NCBI RefSeq assembly: GCF_012933655.1
Contig: NZ_JABBJJ010000036.1
Coordinates: forward strand, 1-57,890
DNA from: Pyxidicoccus fallax
GTDB taxonomy: Bacteria; Myxococcota; Myxococcia; Myxococcales; Myxococcaceae
Reading direction: 5' to 3'
DNA: 57,890 bases
The first letter of the stretch is position 1. Each line of letters starts with the position of its first letter. Made by a program: the position numbers and the translations under genes. The notes under the pieces are model-generated. The model saw nothing but the letters and a program-made list of their open reading frames with translations, was not told the DNA's origin and ran no database searches. Positions 16,659 to 26,800 of the stretch are shown piece after piece.

Positions 16659-17533
16659 GGGCAGAAGCCCCGAAGACCGAGGCGCGGCGTGACGAGGTGG
16701 CCGGGTATTACGACGAGAAGACGGAGCGCATCCTGCGCCGCTATGGCCCGGGGCCGCGCGTGCACTACCACTCCGGACTGGTGGACGCGCTGGCCCCACC
16801 GGGCGCGCCGGAGGACCAGGTGCGCGCGCAGGTGCACGCCGCCCAGGAGGCGCTGCTGGCGGAGCTGGCGCGCGCGGTGGGCCACTTCCCGGACGGCGGA
16901 GACGTGCTGGACGTGGGCTGCGGCCTGGGCGGCGGCTCGCTGTACTGGGCCATGGAGCACCACGCGCGGGTGACGGCGGTGACCAACGTGCCCGCGCACG
17001 CGGACCTGGTACGTGGCTTCGCGGAGGTGGCCGGCGTGGGCTCGCGGGTGCGGCCCCAGGTCTGCGACGCGCTGGCGGTGCCGGGCCGCGCGTGCTTCGA
17101 CGCGGTGGTGGCGGTGGAGAGCGCGTGCTACCTGCCGCGCGCCGACTGGTTCCGCCGCGTGCGCGCGCTGCTCAAGCCCCAGGGCGTGGTGGCCATCGCC
17201 GACTGCTTCCTCGGGCGGCCGGAGCTGGCCGGACCCTTCGACCGGTACTGGCGCACGAACATCGGCTCGCTGGACGAGTACCTCTCCGCCGCGCACGCCG
17301 CGGGGCTGGAGCTGGAGGTCCGCGACGACGTGTCCTCGCGCGTGGTGGGCTTCTGGTCCCTCACCCTGGAGCTGATGGCCCACGAGCGCGCCGCCGCCAG
17401 CGGCATGCACCCGCTGCGCGCGCTCGCCCAGGCCACCCGCGGCGAGTCCAGCCGCGAGCACCTGCGACTCCAGCAGGCGCTGATGGACGGCGGGCTGGAG
17501 TACGCCCTGCTCGTGCTGCGCCGCGCGGGCTGA
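16655..17533 (+). CDS. Class I SAM-dependent methyltransferase
   Basis: A 292-residue Rossmann-fold methyltransferase. Motif I is VLDVGCGLGGGSLYWA (about residues 87-102), followed by VTAVTNVP and the acidic post-motif FDAVVAVESACYL. The N-terminal element YYDEKTERILRRYGPGPRVHYHSG resembles the substrate lid seen in CMAS-like, sterol and prenyl C-methyltransferases. It starts at ATG 16655, overlapping the stop of the isoprenoid-synthase-like gene. It is the last gene of the operon. Methylation of a prenyl or terpenoid substrate is inferred from the neighbour; a quinone or other lipid is the alternative. Confidence 0.82.
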   Translation: MRAEAPKTEARRDEVAGYYDEKTERILRRYGPGPRVHYHSGLVDALAPPGAPEDQVRAQVHAAQEALLAELARAVGHFPDGGDVLDVGCGLGGGSLYWAMEHHARVTAVTNVPAHADLVRGFAEVAGVGSRVRPQVCDALAVPGRACFDAVVAVESACYLPRADWFRRVRALLKPQGVVAIADCFLGRPELAGPFDRYWRTNIGSLDEYLSAAHAAGLELEVRDDVSSRVVGFWSLTLELMAHERAAASGMHPLRALAQATRGESSREHLRLQQALMDGGLEYALLVLRRAG

Positions 17534-17680
17534 CGGCGCGCGGTGGACCTCCCGGAAGCAAGTGCCTGCCAGCCCGCCTGGTGACAGCACGGGCAGGCGA
17601 CGGAGGCGGTTCGGACAGATGCCGCATGGCGCCATCGCCCCCAGCCTTTGGCCAGTCATTCCACGGGAGGCGGTACACTC

Positions 17681-18160
17681 ATGAAGGCATTCAAGCGTTG
17701 GGTGGTGCTCGGGGCGGTCGCGGCGGCCATGACGGTGACCGGGTGCCAGAACCGCGGGCAGGAAGGCGGCACGGGCGGCGCGGGCGGCGCCGGCCAGGAA
17801 GGTTCCAGTACCGGCATGGAGGGCACCGGCGGATCCGGCGGCGCCGGTAGCACCGACATGCAGGGCACCGGCGGCTCCGGCGACATGGGCACCCAGGACC
17901 AGGGTTCCAGCCCGGACATGGGAGGCACGGGAGGGAGTGGCGCCCAGGGCGCGGGGAGCATGGGAGCCACGGACGCGGGCACCGGCGGCGCGGGTGACGC
18001 GGGCATCGGCGGCTCCGGCATGGGCGACGACATGGGTGGCTCCACCGGCGGCTCGGGCGGCGACGTGGGCGGCTCCACCGGCGGCTCGGGCTCCATCGAG
18101 AACGACACGGGCAGCAGCGGCACTGGCGCGGGCACCACGCAGCCCGACACCCAGCAGTAA
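17681..18160 (+). CDS. Gly/Ser/Thr-rich low-complexity lipoprotein
   Basis: A 159-residue lipoprotein with signal peptide KAFKRWVVLGAVAAAMTVTGC (Cys22). The mature part is almost entirely G, S, T, D, M and Q, with repeated GTGGSGG and GGSTGGSGG units. It has no predicted fold; it is probably a flexible, surface-exposed or cell-wall-associated chain. ATG 17681 is chosen because GGGAGG lies about 10 nt upstream and the lipoprotein signal begins there. It is followed by a strong hairpin shared with the convergent aminotransferase gene. Function is unknown. Confidence 0.78.
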   Translation: MKAFKRWVVLGAVAAAMTVTGCQNRGQEGGTGGAGGAGQEGSSTGMEGTGGSGGAGSTDMQGTGGSGDMGTQDQGSSPDMGGTGGSGAQGAGSMGATDAGTGGAGDAGIGGSGMGDDMGGSTGGSGGDVGGSTGGSGSIENDTGSSGTGAGTTQPDTQQ

Positions 18161-18187
18161 TCCCGCTCGGCCCACGTAGGGCCGTAA

Positions 18188-18224
18188 GGCGCCAGGGTCC
18201 GGGATCTTCCCGCGCCCTGGCGCC
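18188..18224. terminator. Bidirectional terminator hairpin
   Basis: GGCGCCAGGG (18188-18197) and CCCTGGCGCC (18215-18224) form a perfect 10-bp stem, with a smaller CGGGA/TCCCG stem inside the loop. It lies between two convergent genes; no U-tract. Confidence 0.65.
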
Positions 18225-18235
18225 CGCGCGCGCGT

Positions 18236-19396
18236 CTAGAGCAGCGGCTCCAGGGCGGCGAGCAGCCGGTCCGCGTCCTCCGGCGTGTTGTACAGGTGCG
18301 GCGCGACGCGCAGGTTGTCACCGCGCACGCTGACGTGGATGTCCTGCTCGGCCAGGCGCCGCGCCACCACGGGCGCATACCCGCCCCGGCGTCGCAGGCC
18401 GATGAGATGCCCCACGCGGTTCGCCTCGGGGGAGACCTCCAGCCGCAACGCGGTCGCGCCCCGCGCAATTCGGTCCGTCAGCCCGCGCAACGTGCGCTGC
18501 AGGTCCTCCACGCCCCACGCCAGCAGTTGCTCCAACGCGGCCGCGGCCATGGGGACGAGCTGGAAGTTGCTGCGCTCGCCCACGTCGAAGCGGCGCGCCC
18601 CGGGCTGGTACGTGTCGCGGTAGTCCACCAGCCGTGAGAATTCCTCACTGCCCTGGCGGAGCAGCCAGTTCTGCTCCAGCGGCACGCCCTCGCGATGCTG
18701 GGGCGCGACGTAGAGGTAACCCAGGCTGTAGGGCCCCATCAGCCACTTGTATCCCGCGGACACCAGGAAGTCCGGCCGCACGGCGGCCACGTCCAGCGGC
18801 AGCGCGCCCACCGACTGCGTGCCGTCCACCACCAGCGCCGCGCCCACCTCGCGCGCCCGCGCCCCCACGCGCACCAGGTCCACGAAGGCGCCGTCCGTCC
18901 AGTGGCAGTGCGGCACCGCCACCAGCGCGCAGCGCGAGTCCACCTCCGCCAGCACCGCGCGCGTCCAGTCCCCGTCCTCCGGCCGCGCCACCGTGACGAC
19001 GTGGGCCCGAGCGCGGCGCGCCAGCTCGCGCCACGGGTAGAAGTTGGAGGGGAACTCCTCCGCCAGCACCACCAGCGTCTGCCCCTCGCGCACGCGCAGG
19101 TTGGCCGCCGCCACCGCCGTGCCGTAGCTCACCGAGGGCACCAGCGCCACGCCCTCCGCGTCCGCGCCCACCAGCCGCGCGAAGAGGCCCCGCAGCGCCT
19201 CCGAGCCGGTGAAGAAGTCCTCCGGCTTCACGCGCCAGGGTCGCGCCTTGAGGTCCAGCGCCGCCTCGCCCGCCGCCCGCACGGAGCGGAGCTGCGGGGA
19301 CATGTACGCGCAGTTGAGGTACGTGACGCCGTCGGGAATCTCGAAGAGGTGACGCTGGCTGGGGATGGACACGGGGGGCTTGCTATCGTGTTGCAT
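18236..19396 (-). CDS. Class V aminotransferase (PLP-dependent)
   Basis: A 386-residue fold-type I PLP enzyme of the class V/cysteine-desulfurase-like family. The Schiff-base lysine is K217 in VSAGYKWLMGP, and D191 and Q194 in VVDGTQSVG contact the cofactor. The N-terminal YLNCAYMSPQL is typical of kynureninase-like and isopenicillin-N-epimerase-like members. It has no desulfurase cysteine loop that I can recognise. The start at ATG 19396 has no clear Shine-Dalgarno sequence. Only 26 bases separate it from the divergent start of the carboxypeptidase-regulatory-domain gene, so their promoters must overlap. The reaction cannot be assigned. Confidence 0.85.
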   Translation of the reverse strand: MQHDSKPPVSIPSQRHLFEIPDGVTYLNCAYMSPQLRSVRAAGEAALDLKARPWRVKPEDFFTGSEALRGLFARLVGADAEGVALVPSVSYGTAVAAANLRVREGQTLVVLAEEFPSNFYPWRELARRARAHVVTVARPEDGDWTRAVLAEVDSRCALVAVPHCHWTDGAFVDLVRVGARAREVGAALVVDGTQSVGALPLDVAAVRPDFLVSAGYKWLMGPYSLGYLYVAPQHREGVPLEQNWLLRQGSEEFSRLVDYRDTYQPGARRFDVGERSNFQLVPMAAAALEQLLAWGVEDLQRTLRGLTDRIARGATALRLEVSPEANRVGHLIGLRRRGGYAPVVARRLAEQDIHVSVRGDNLRVAPHLYNTPEDADRLLAALEPLL

Positions 19397-19422
19397 CTGG
19401 GGAACGCAACCGGGGGAGCTGC

Positions 19423-22383
19423 TTGAGCACGCGTCGGTGGATGTCGGGATGGGTCGTCTTCGGAGCGCTCGTGCTCGTGGCGTGGGGGCTCCTCCACGGC
19501 AGGTGGGGGACGGAGGCGCCCGCTGGGACTCCCACGCTCCAGGCCCGGGGCGGCACGCCCGCCTCCCCTGCTTCCCGGACCCGCGCGTCACCGCGTCTCA
19601 GCGGCACCCTGAGCATCCACGGCACCGTGGTGGACCTGCACGGCACCCCCATGGCCGGGGTGCGCGTCACCGCCTCGTGGCCGGAGCCCGGGCAGACGCT
19701 GTCCGGGCTGCCCTGCCCCGAGAGCACGCGGGAGCCGCATCAGGACCCCAGGGACCCGAGCACCCGGAACCGGAAGCTCCCCGACTGCGTGTACGGCATG
19801 GCGGACGTCATCATCGACCTCGTCCGCGCGCGCGAAGGCGAGGCCCCGCTCCATGGCGAGGCCACCACCGGCCCGGACGGGACGTTCGTCCTCGAGGGAC
19901 TTCCCGAAGGTCCCCAGATGCTGTGGGCGCTCGGAGAGCGCGGCGCGGCGGTGCGCTCCGGCGTGCCCTCCGGCGCCCAGGGCGTGGAGCTGGTGCTGCA
20001 GCCGGGCATCCAGGTGGCGGGCACCGTCCTCGGAGGGGACGAGCCCCTCGCCGGGGCCACCGTGACGGTGGTGTCCCTCGATTCGTCGACGCGCTTCTTC
20101 GACACGACCAGCGGCGCGGATGGCCGCTTCCGCGTCGGCCCCCTGCCGCGCGACCCGTACCTCATCCTCATCGAGAAGGAAGGCTGGTTCCCGGTGCTCA
20201 CCGACACCCGGGACGGAACGATGATTCACCTGCGCCGCTCGAGCCGGCTCTCCGGCCGGGTGGTCTCCCAGGGGGCTCCCGTTCCCGGCGCCGAGGTCCG
20301 GGTGTCCGAGGGCAACGGCATTCCGCGCGACGACGCGCGCCGGCTCACGGCGGACGCGCAAGGACGCTTCACGCTGGAGCTGCCCGCGGTAGCGCACACG
20401 CTCAGCGCCGCGCGCGACGGGCGCTACGCGCTCGCCCGGGTGGCGGAGGGCGACGCGTCTCCAGAGGTGGTGCTGGAGCTGGGCAGTGCCCTGCACGTGG
20501 ATGGCCTCGTGACGGACGAGTCGGGACGGCCCGTGGCCGGCGCCACCGTGAAGATGCACACGAATGAGAAGTACATCACCACTCTGAAGACCGTCTCCGG
20601 CGAGGACGGGCGCTTCCGCGTGGGACCCGCGGAGCCGATGACGTGGGACTTCACGGTGGGAGCGCCCGGGCACATCTACCTGGAGTTCATCGAACCGCAA
20701 GAGGTGACATCCGGCATGGCCCCCGTGCGGCTCGTGCTCACCCGCGCCGCCTCCGTCAGCGGTCGCATCACGGACGCCGAGGGCCACCCGCTCGCGGGAC
20801 TTCCGCTCCAGTCCGTGCGGCCCGTCGAGCCAACGGAGGACGCGCCCGGGAAAGAGGAGCCGCAGGACCGCACCTGGACGGATGAGGAAGGCCGCTTCAG
20901 CATCGACGTCAGCGAGCCCGGGGACTACCGCATCGACGTCCGGGACACGCCCTTCATCGACGCCTCCTTCCCCGTCCGCGCACCCGCGAAGGACGTGCAC
21001 CTCACGCTGAAGCGGGGCGCGTCCGTCGCGGGGACGGTGGTGGAGTCGAATGGACTGCCGCTGCGGGGCTGCTTCGTGGAGCTGTTGGTCCTCCATGAGG
21101 ACGACACGGCGAGCCTGAAGCGTGCCGGGTCCACCGACGAGCAGGGGCGCTTCCTCATCCAGGGCGTGGAGCCCGGCCGCTACCGGCTGATGGCAACGCA
21201 AGAGGTCCCCGGCGTCACCCGCCAGACCTGGCGTGAGGTGGAGCTGAAGGAAGGTCCCCGGGCCCAGGTGGAGCTGCGGCTGGCGCCGGAGCGCACCTTG
21301 TCCGGCACCGTCGTGGACGTCGCGGGCAAGCCCGTGGAAGGCGCCTACGTCCGGGCCCGTGCGCTCGAGGCGTCGGAGGAAGGGCCGTCCTGGAGGAGGG
21401 GCCGCCGCGGCAATCGCTACCACGGGCCCGAGGGCTACGAGACGGGACCGGACGGCCGCTTCACCCTGCGCGGCCTGACGGAGGCGGAGTACGTCCTCAG
21501 CGCCTGGCTGAACCACCATGTCTTCGCCCCCGAGCGGTCCACGGGAGGCACACCCGGCGAGAAGGACGGGCTCCGGGTCGGAGCGGGCACGACGGAGGTG
21601 CGCCTCGTCCTCCAGCGGGAGCCCGTCATCACCGGCCGCGTGGTGGGCTCCGACGGCGCTCCCGTCACCCGGTTCCGGGTGCACGGACACCCCATGGAGG
21701 ACCCGGGCGGTGCCTTCACCCTGCCCCTCCCGAGGCTGGACTCCGAGACGCTCATCATCCAGGCGGAAGGGCTTCCCCCACGACTCCTCGAGCTGCCGAC
21801 CTCCAAGGGGGACGTGGTGGACCTGGGCGTGGTGCGGCTGGGCGGAGGCCGTAGGCTCCGCGGCCGCGTGTTGGACGCCGAGACGTCCGCGCCCGTCGAC
21901 ACGGCCCTGTTCACCCTCTTCGACCGCGCCGCCGACCCGGAAGTGGCTCCCCAGTATCCCCACGTCATCCTCGTCGGGGAAGCGGAGGAGGACGGCGTCT
22001 TCGACCTTCCCGCCGTGGACCTGGAGGCCTTCGACCTGGTCGTGCACGCGCCGGAATACCTCGGCCAGCAACTCACGCCGGCACCGGAGCAAGAGGAACT
22101 GACGGTGCGGCTGGACCCGGGCGCCCGCGTGGAGGTGACGGTGAAGGACCGCCGGGGCCGGCTGCTCGCCACGCACATCGAGTTCGAAGGCGACGAGGGC
22201 TTCCGTGTGCTGAGCACCGCCTCCCAGGGCCGGCGCGTCCAGCGCGGCCTGCCGCCGGATACCTATACGGTGAGCCTGGACGGCGAAGGCTTCGACGCCC
22301 GCCGCTTCCCCGACTTCCCTCCGCAACGCGTGGTGGTGCCCGCGAAGGGCACCGTCCGTGTCCTCTTCCAGGAGAAGGAATAG
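19423..22383 (+). CDS. Carboxypeptidase-regulatory-like domain protein, paralog A
   Basis: A 986-residue protein with a basic N-terminus, one transmembrane helix (about residues 9-24), a Pro/Ala linker and then about ten beta-sandwich repeats of the carboxypeptidase-regulatory (CarboxypepD_reg/SpaA-like) type. Each repeat has the pattern G-x-V-x-D-x-x-G-x-P-x-x-G-A-x-V followed by D-G-x-F-x-x-x-x-L-P-x-G-x-Y. The first repeat carries an insertion with a Cys pair (LPC, then PDC) also seen in the other three paralogs. It is probably a membrane-anchored periplasmic or surface fibre. The start TTG 19423 has GGGGGAG 5 nt upstream; ATG 19441 is the alternative but loses the charged N-terminus. It ends 226 bases before the YhaO-like gene; a GGGCAAC/GTTGCCC hairpin lies at 22454-22478. 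Confidence 0.85.
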   Translation: MSTRRWMSGWVVFGALVLVAWGLLHGRWGTEAPAGTPTLQARGGTPASPASRTRASPRLSGTLSIHGTVVDLHGTPMAGVRVTASWPEPGQTLSGLPCPESTREPHQDPRDPSTRNRKLPDCVYGMADVIIDLVRAREGEAPLHGEATTGPDGTFVLEGLPEGPQMLWALGERGAAVRSGVPSGAQGVELVLQPGIQVAGTVLGGDEPLAGATVTVVSLDSSTRFFDTTSGADGRFRVGPLPRDPYLILIEKEGWFPVLTDTRDGTMIHLRRSSRLSGRVVSQGAPVPGAEVRVSEGNGIPRDDARRLTADAQGRFTLELPAVAHTLSAARDGRYALARVAEGDASPEVVLELGSALHVDGLVTDESGRPVAGATVKMHTNEKYITTLKTVSGEDGRFRVGPAEPMTWDFTVGAPGHIYLEFIEPQEVTSGMAPVRLVLTRAASVSGRITDAEGHPLAGLPLQSVRPVEPTEDAPGKEEPQDRTWTDEEGRFSIDVSEPGDYRIDVRDTPFIDASFPVRAPAKDVHLTLKRGASVAGTVVESNGLPLRGCFVELLVLHEDDTASLKRAGSTDEQGRFLIQGVEPGRYRLMATQEVPGVTRQTWREVELKEGPRAQVELRLAPERTLSGTVVDVAGKPVEGAYVRARALEASEEGPSWRRGRRGNRYHGPEGYETGPDGRFTLRGLTEAEYVLSAWLNHHVFAPERSTGGTPGEKDGLRVGAGTTEVRLVLQREPVITGRVVGSDGAPVTRFRVHGHPMEDPGGAFTLPLPRLDSETLIIQAEGLPPRLLELPTSKGDVVDLGVVRLGGGRRLRGRVLDAETSAPVDTALFTLFDRAADPEVAPQYPHVILVGEAEEDGVFDLPAVDLEAFDLVVHAPEYLGQQLTPAPEQEELTVRLDPGARVEVTVKDRRGRLLATHIEFEGDEGFRVLSTASQGRRVQRGLPPDTYTVSLDGEGFDARRFPDFPPQRVVVPAKGTVRVLFQEKE

Positions 22384-22609
22384 GAGGGACGCGCTAAGGG
22401 AGAACCCCAGGGGTCATTCCCGCGCCACCCGGCGGGGCGGCCCTATGACACCCGGGCAACGCGGGGCCGCTGTTGCCCCGACTACACCCGGTGTGGTGGC
22501 CATTCGACGCCGACAGGCAGTCCAGGGCGATTGGCTGTCGTCCATCCATCGGCGCAGACGCCGGAAAATCGGGCGTGCGGGTGGCTTCGGGTACGGTGGG
22601 AGACGCGCC

Positions 22610-23863
22610 ATGCCCTTCAAGTTCGTCCACGCCGCAGACCTGCACCTGGACACGCCATTCCGGGGGGTGGCCGCGCAGGGGCCGCTCCCCGGCCGCTTCC
22701 AGGAGTCCACCTTCCGCGCGCTCACGCGCATCGTCGACCTGTGCCTGCGCGAGCGCGTGGCCTTCCTGTTGCTCGCGGGCGACTTGTTCGACGTGAAGGA
22801 CCGCTCCGTGCGCGCGCGCCTCGCGCTGCGAAGCGAGCTGGCCCGGCTGCACTCCGCGGGCATCCAGTCCTTCATCGTCCACGGCAACCATGACCCGCTC
22901 AGCGGAGACACGGGAACGCTGGGCCTGCCCGCGTCGGTGAAGGTGTTCGGCCCGGACTGGGAGGAGGCGGAGGTGGTGCGCGAGGGCCGCCGCCTGTGCC
23001 GGGTGCAGGGCGTCTCGTACCCGGACGTGGAGGTGCGCGACGACTTGTCCGCGCGCTTCCGTCGCACCGGGGAGGGCTTCTCGGTGGGGCTCCTGCACGC
23101 GAACCTGGGCGGCGCGGAGGGCCACGCCAACTACGCGCCCTGCACGTCGGCGGGCCTGGGCTCGCGCGGGCTGGACTACTGGGCGCTGGGGCACGTGCAC
23201 ACGCGGGCGGAGCACCTGCTGCCCGGCGGCGGCGTGGCGGTGTACCCGGGCAATCCGCAGGGCCGTCACGCCAACGAGGCCGGCGAGCGCGGCTGCGTGC
23301 TGGTGGAGGTGGAGGACGGCGGCATGCGGCGGCGCTTCGTCCCGGTGGACGGCGTGCGCTGGCACAAGCTGGAGCTGCCGCTGTCCGGCCTGGGCACGTT
23401 GGACGGGCTGCTGGACACGGCGGTGGAGGCGGTGGAGTCGCGGTGCTCTGCGGAGCTGGACGGCCACGCGGTGCGGCTCACCCTCACCGGCCGCGGCCCG
23501 CTGCACCGCGAGCTGGCACGGCCCGGCGCGCTGGCGCAGGTGGAGACGGACCTGCGCGAGCGGCTGGCCCAGGGCCACCCGCCGGTGCTGCTGGAGTCGC
23601 TGCGGGACAGCACCCGGCCGGAGCTGGATTTGGAGGCGGTGCGGGCCTCGGGAGGCTTCGCCCGCACGCTGCTGGAGGAGGCGCGCTTCCTGGTGGAGAG
23701 CCCGGCGGAGCTGGCGCGCCTCTGGGAGCAGGAGGCGCTGGGCAGCCTGGGCCAGCGGCTGAAGCGGCTGGGCGTGGATGCCCTGGAGGCGCCCCGTCCG
23801 GAGTGGGTGGTGGGCGCGGGCAGGCACGGCGTGGAGTCGCTCCACGAGGAGGAGGCGTCATGA
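22610..23863 (+). CDS. yhaO: DNA-repair-type metallophosphoesterase, YhaO/SbcD-like
   Basis: A 417-residue calcineurin-like phosphoesterase of the Mre11/SbcD superfamily. The metal ligands are clear: D10/H12 in AADLHLD, GDLFD, HGNHD and GHVHTRAEH. Domain layout and partner match Bacillus YhaO, which pairs with the SMC-like ATPase YhaN much as SbcD pairs with SbcC. The start at ATG 22610 has GGGAG 7 nt upstream; upstream in-frame sequence is intergenic. Its stop overlaps the ATG of the yhaN-like gene (ATGA at 23860-23863). The expected role is processing of DNA ends or structures. The gene name rests on family and context. Confidence 0.85.
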   Translation: MPFKFVHAADLHLDTPFRGVAAQGPLPGRFQESTFRALTRIVDLCLRERVAFLLLAGDLFDVKDRSVRARLALRSELARLHSAGIQSFIVHGNHDPLSGDTGTLGLPASVKVFGPDWEEAEVVREGRRLCRVQGVSYPDVEVRDDLSARFRRTGEGFSVGLLHANLGGAEGHANYAPCTSAGLGSRGLDYWALGHVHTRAEHLLPGGGVAVYPGNPQGRHANEAGERGCVLVEVEDGGMRRRFVPVDGVRWHKLELPLSGLGTLDGLLDTAVEAVESRCSAELDGHAVRLTLTGRGPLHRELARPGALAQVETDLRERLAQGHPPVLLESLRDSTRPELDLEAVRASGGFARTLLEEARFLVESPAELARLWEQEALGSLGQRLKRLGVDALEAPRPEWVVGAGRHGVESLHEEEAS

Positions 23864-26800
23864 AGCCAGGGCTGCGCATCGACTCGCTGCGCGTGCTGGG
23901 CTTTGGCCGCTTCTCCGGCATGACGCGGGAGCTGGGGCCGGGACTGCACCTGCTGTACGGACCGAACGAGGCGGGCAAGAGCACGCTGCTGGCCTTCCTG
24001 CGCAGCATGCTGTTCGGCTTCGAGAAGAACGGGCACCCGGAGCGGTACGAGCCGAAGTCTGGCGGCCCCTTCGGCGGAGAGCTGCGCCTGACGACGGACG
24101 TGGGGCCGCTGCTGGTGCGGCGCGTGGCGGCGGGGCGGCGCGCCAAGGGCGAGCTGAGCGTGCTCGGGCCGGATGGACAGTTCCTTCCTCCGGAGCGGCT
24201 GGAGGACGCGCTGGGGCACGTGTCGCGCGAGCTGTTCTTCGACGTCTTCGCCTTCCGCCTGGACGAGCTGGCCGGCTTCGAGCGGCTCACCGAGCAGCGC
24301 GGCGCGTCCGAGGCGCTGGTGGCCGCGAGCATGCGCGGCGCGCGCAGGCTGCCGGAGGTGGTGGCGCGGCTGCAGAAGAGCGCGGACGAGCTGTACAAGC
24401 CGAACGGGACGAAGCCGATGCTCAACGAGACGCTGAAGAAGCTGGAGGAGGTCCAGTCCCGGCTGCGCGAGGTGGGTGACCGGCCCGCGCGCTACTTCGC
24501 GGAGCGGGAGCGGCTGGCCACGCTCGGCGAGGAGCAGCGGGGGCTGGACGCGGAGCTGCTCTCGGTGGGCCGCGAGGTGGAGCGGCTCGCGCGCCTGGAG
24601 GCGGCGCTGGGAGACCTGGTCGCGCTCGCCGAGGTGCGCGCGGAGCTGGAGTCGCTGCCCGCGCTGGAGCACTTCCCCGAGGGCGGCGAGGCCCGGCTGG
24701 AGGACGCGCTGCTGCGGAACAGGAACCAGCGCGCGGAGGGCGCGCGGCTGGAGCAGCGGCTCGCGACGGTGCGCGCGGGATTGGAGCGGCTGTCCACGCC
24801 CTCGCGGGTGCGTGGGCGCGAGGAGGCGCTGCGGCTGGCGCTGGCCGCGTATCAGGAGCGCTCGGGGTTGATGCGGGCGCTGCCGGCCCGGCGCGCGGCG
24901 GTGGCGGAGAAGCGCCGTCAGGTGGAGCGCGAGCTGAAGGAGCTGGGGCTGCCGGTGGACGGGCCCGGGCTGCTGGCGCTCGACTTGAGCGCGGGCGTGC
25001 GCGCGACGCTGGAGGAACTGGCCACGCGGCTTGGCGCCGTGGAGACGGAGTGCCGGGAGGCGTCGGGGAACCGGAGCCGGCTGCGCGCGGAGCGGGAGCG
25101 GCTGGACGGCGAGGTGGCTGGCGCCGAGGCGGAGCTGGCGAGGCTGCCGGAGACGCTGCCGGGACAGGTGCGCCAGCAGCAGGCGGGCCTCGCGCGGATG
25201 CGCGGGGTGCGCGCGGAGCTGGAGAAGCTGGGTGAGCAGCGCGCCGAGCTGCGGCGCCAGTTCGAGAGTGCCCGCACGCAGTCGGAGCCTCCACCGGTGG
25301 AGGTGGTGGTGCCCGTGTGGTGGGTGCCGGCCGTCGCGGCGGTGGTGGTGGTGTTCTCGGTGGTGGCGTGGCTGCTGGCGGGGACGCAGGTGGCGGTGCT
25401 GTGCGGCGTGGGCGGCCTGCTGCTGACGGGAGTGCTGGAGATGGCGCGGCGGCGCGTGGAGACCGCGCGCGCCTCGGCGCTGGAGGCCCATGCGGCGCGG
25501 CAGCGGGGGCGGCAGCAGGAGGAGGAACGGCTGCGCTCGGTGCTCGTGGGACTGGCCGCGCGCGAGGAGGTGCTGCACCGCGAGCTGCTGGCCTCGGCGC
25601 AGGAGGCCGGGATGACGCCGGTGGCGACGCCGGCGGACATGGCTTCGAAGGAGGCCGCGCTGGCGGAGGCGCTGGAGCAAGCCGGACGGCGTGAGTCGCT
25701 CGTGCGAGAGCGGGAGAAGCAGGGCGCGGAGCAGGGCCGCGCGCAGCGGGAGGAGCGGCGCGCGGAGGAGGTGCTGCGGGAGGTCGAGCAGCGGCAGGCG
25801 GAGCTCGCGCGGACGCTGGCGGGACATCTCGCCGCTCGGAGCTTCCCGGTGACGCTTCCCGCCTCGGCCGCGCTGGCGCTGTGGCGGGATGCCGCGGCGC
25901 TGAAGCAGCGGTTGCTCGATGTGGGCACCGAGGAAGCGGCGCTCAGCGTGGATGAGCAGACCTGTGCGCCCGTGGCCATGCGGCTGTGGGAGGAAGCGGT
26001 GGCGGCGGGACTCGCCTCGGAGCCGGTGGCGACAGTCCCCTCCCCGAGCACCCTGGAGACCGTGGCCGCGAGGGTCTCCGCCGCGCTGGAGACCGCGCGC
26101 GAGCAGGACGTGGAGCACCGGGCCCTGGAGCAGAACCATCGCGAGCTGCTCGCGGAGAAGGCCCGGCTGGACGGCCTGTGCCACGCGGAGGAGACGGCCA
26201 TCGCGACCCTGCTCGCCGAGGGCGGCGCCACCGATGAAGAGTCCTTCCGCCGCCGCGCCGCGCAGGCCCACCGGTACGCGGAGCTGTCCCACCGCGCGCG
26301 AGAGCTGTCGCAGCGCCTCGAAGCGCGCACGGGCCTGTCCGAGTCCCAGGCGCGAGAAGCCCTTCGTGAGACGGGCGGCGAGCAGGGTCTGCACTCCGCA
26401 CTGGAATTCCAGCGCGCGCGCCACACCGAGGCCCAGCAGCGCCAGAAGGAGGTCCTCACCGACCGGGGCGCCCTCAAGCAACTGCTGGAGCAGTGGGAGA
26501 ACGACGGCGAGCTGTCGCGGCTGCGCATCGAGGAAGAATCCCTGAAGGCCCGCGCCGCCGAGCTGGCCACGCGCTACGCGGCGGACCGGCTGGCGCTGGC
26601 CCTGCTGTCACGCGCCCGCCGCCGCTTCGAGGAGGAGCAGCAGCCCCGGGTGGTGCAGCTCGCCTCCGAGCACTTCGACGCCCTCACCGGAGGCCGCTAC
26701 CGCCGCGTCATCATCCCCAACGCCGAGGAGCGCGAGCTGCGCGTCAGCGACGGCGAGCAGGACTGGAGCGCGGCCTCGCTCTCCCGGGGCACGCGCGAGC

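Noticed and set aside
23266-26481. A 1071-residue open frame antisense to the YhaO/YhaN genes
   Set aside because: Low-complexity R/Q/L/A-rich sequence; the sense strand has complete ATPase and nuclease motifs.
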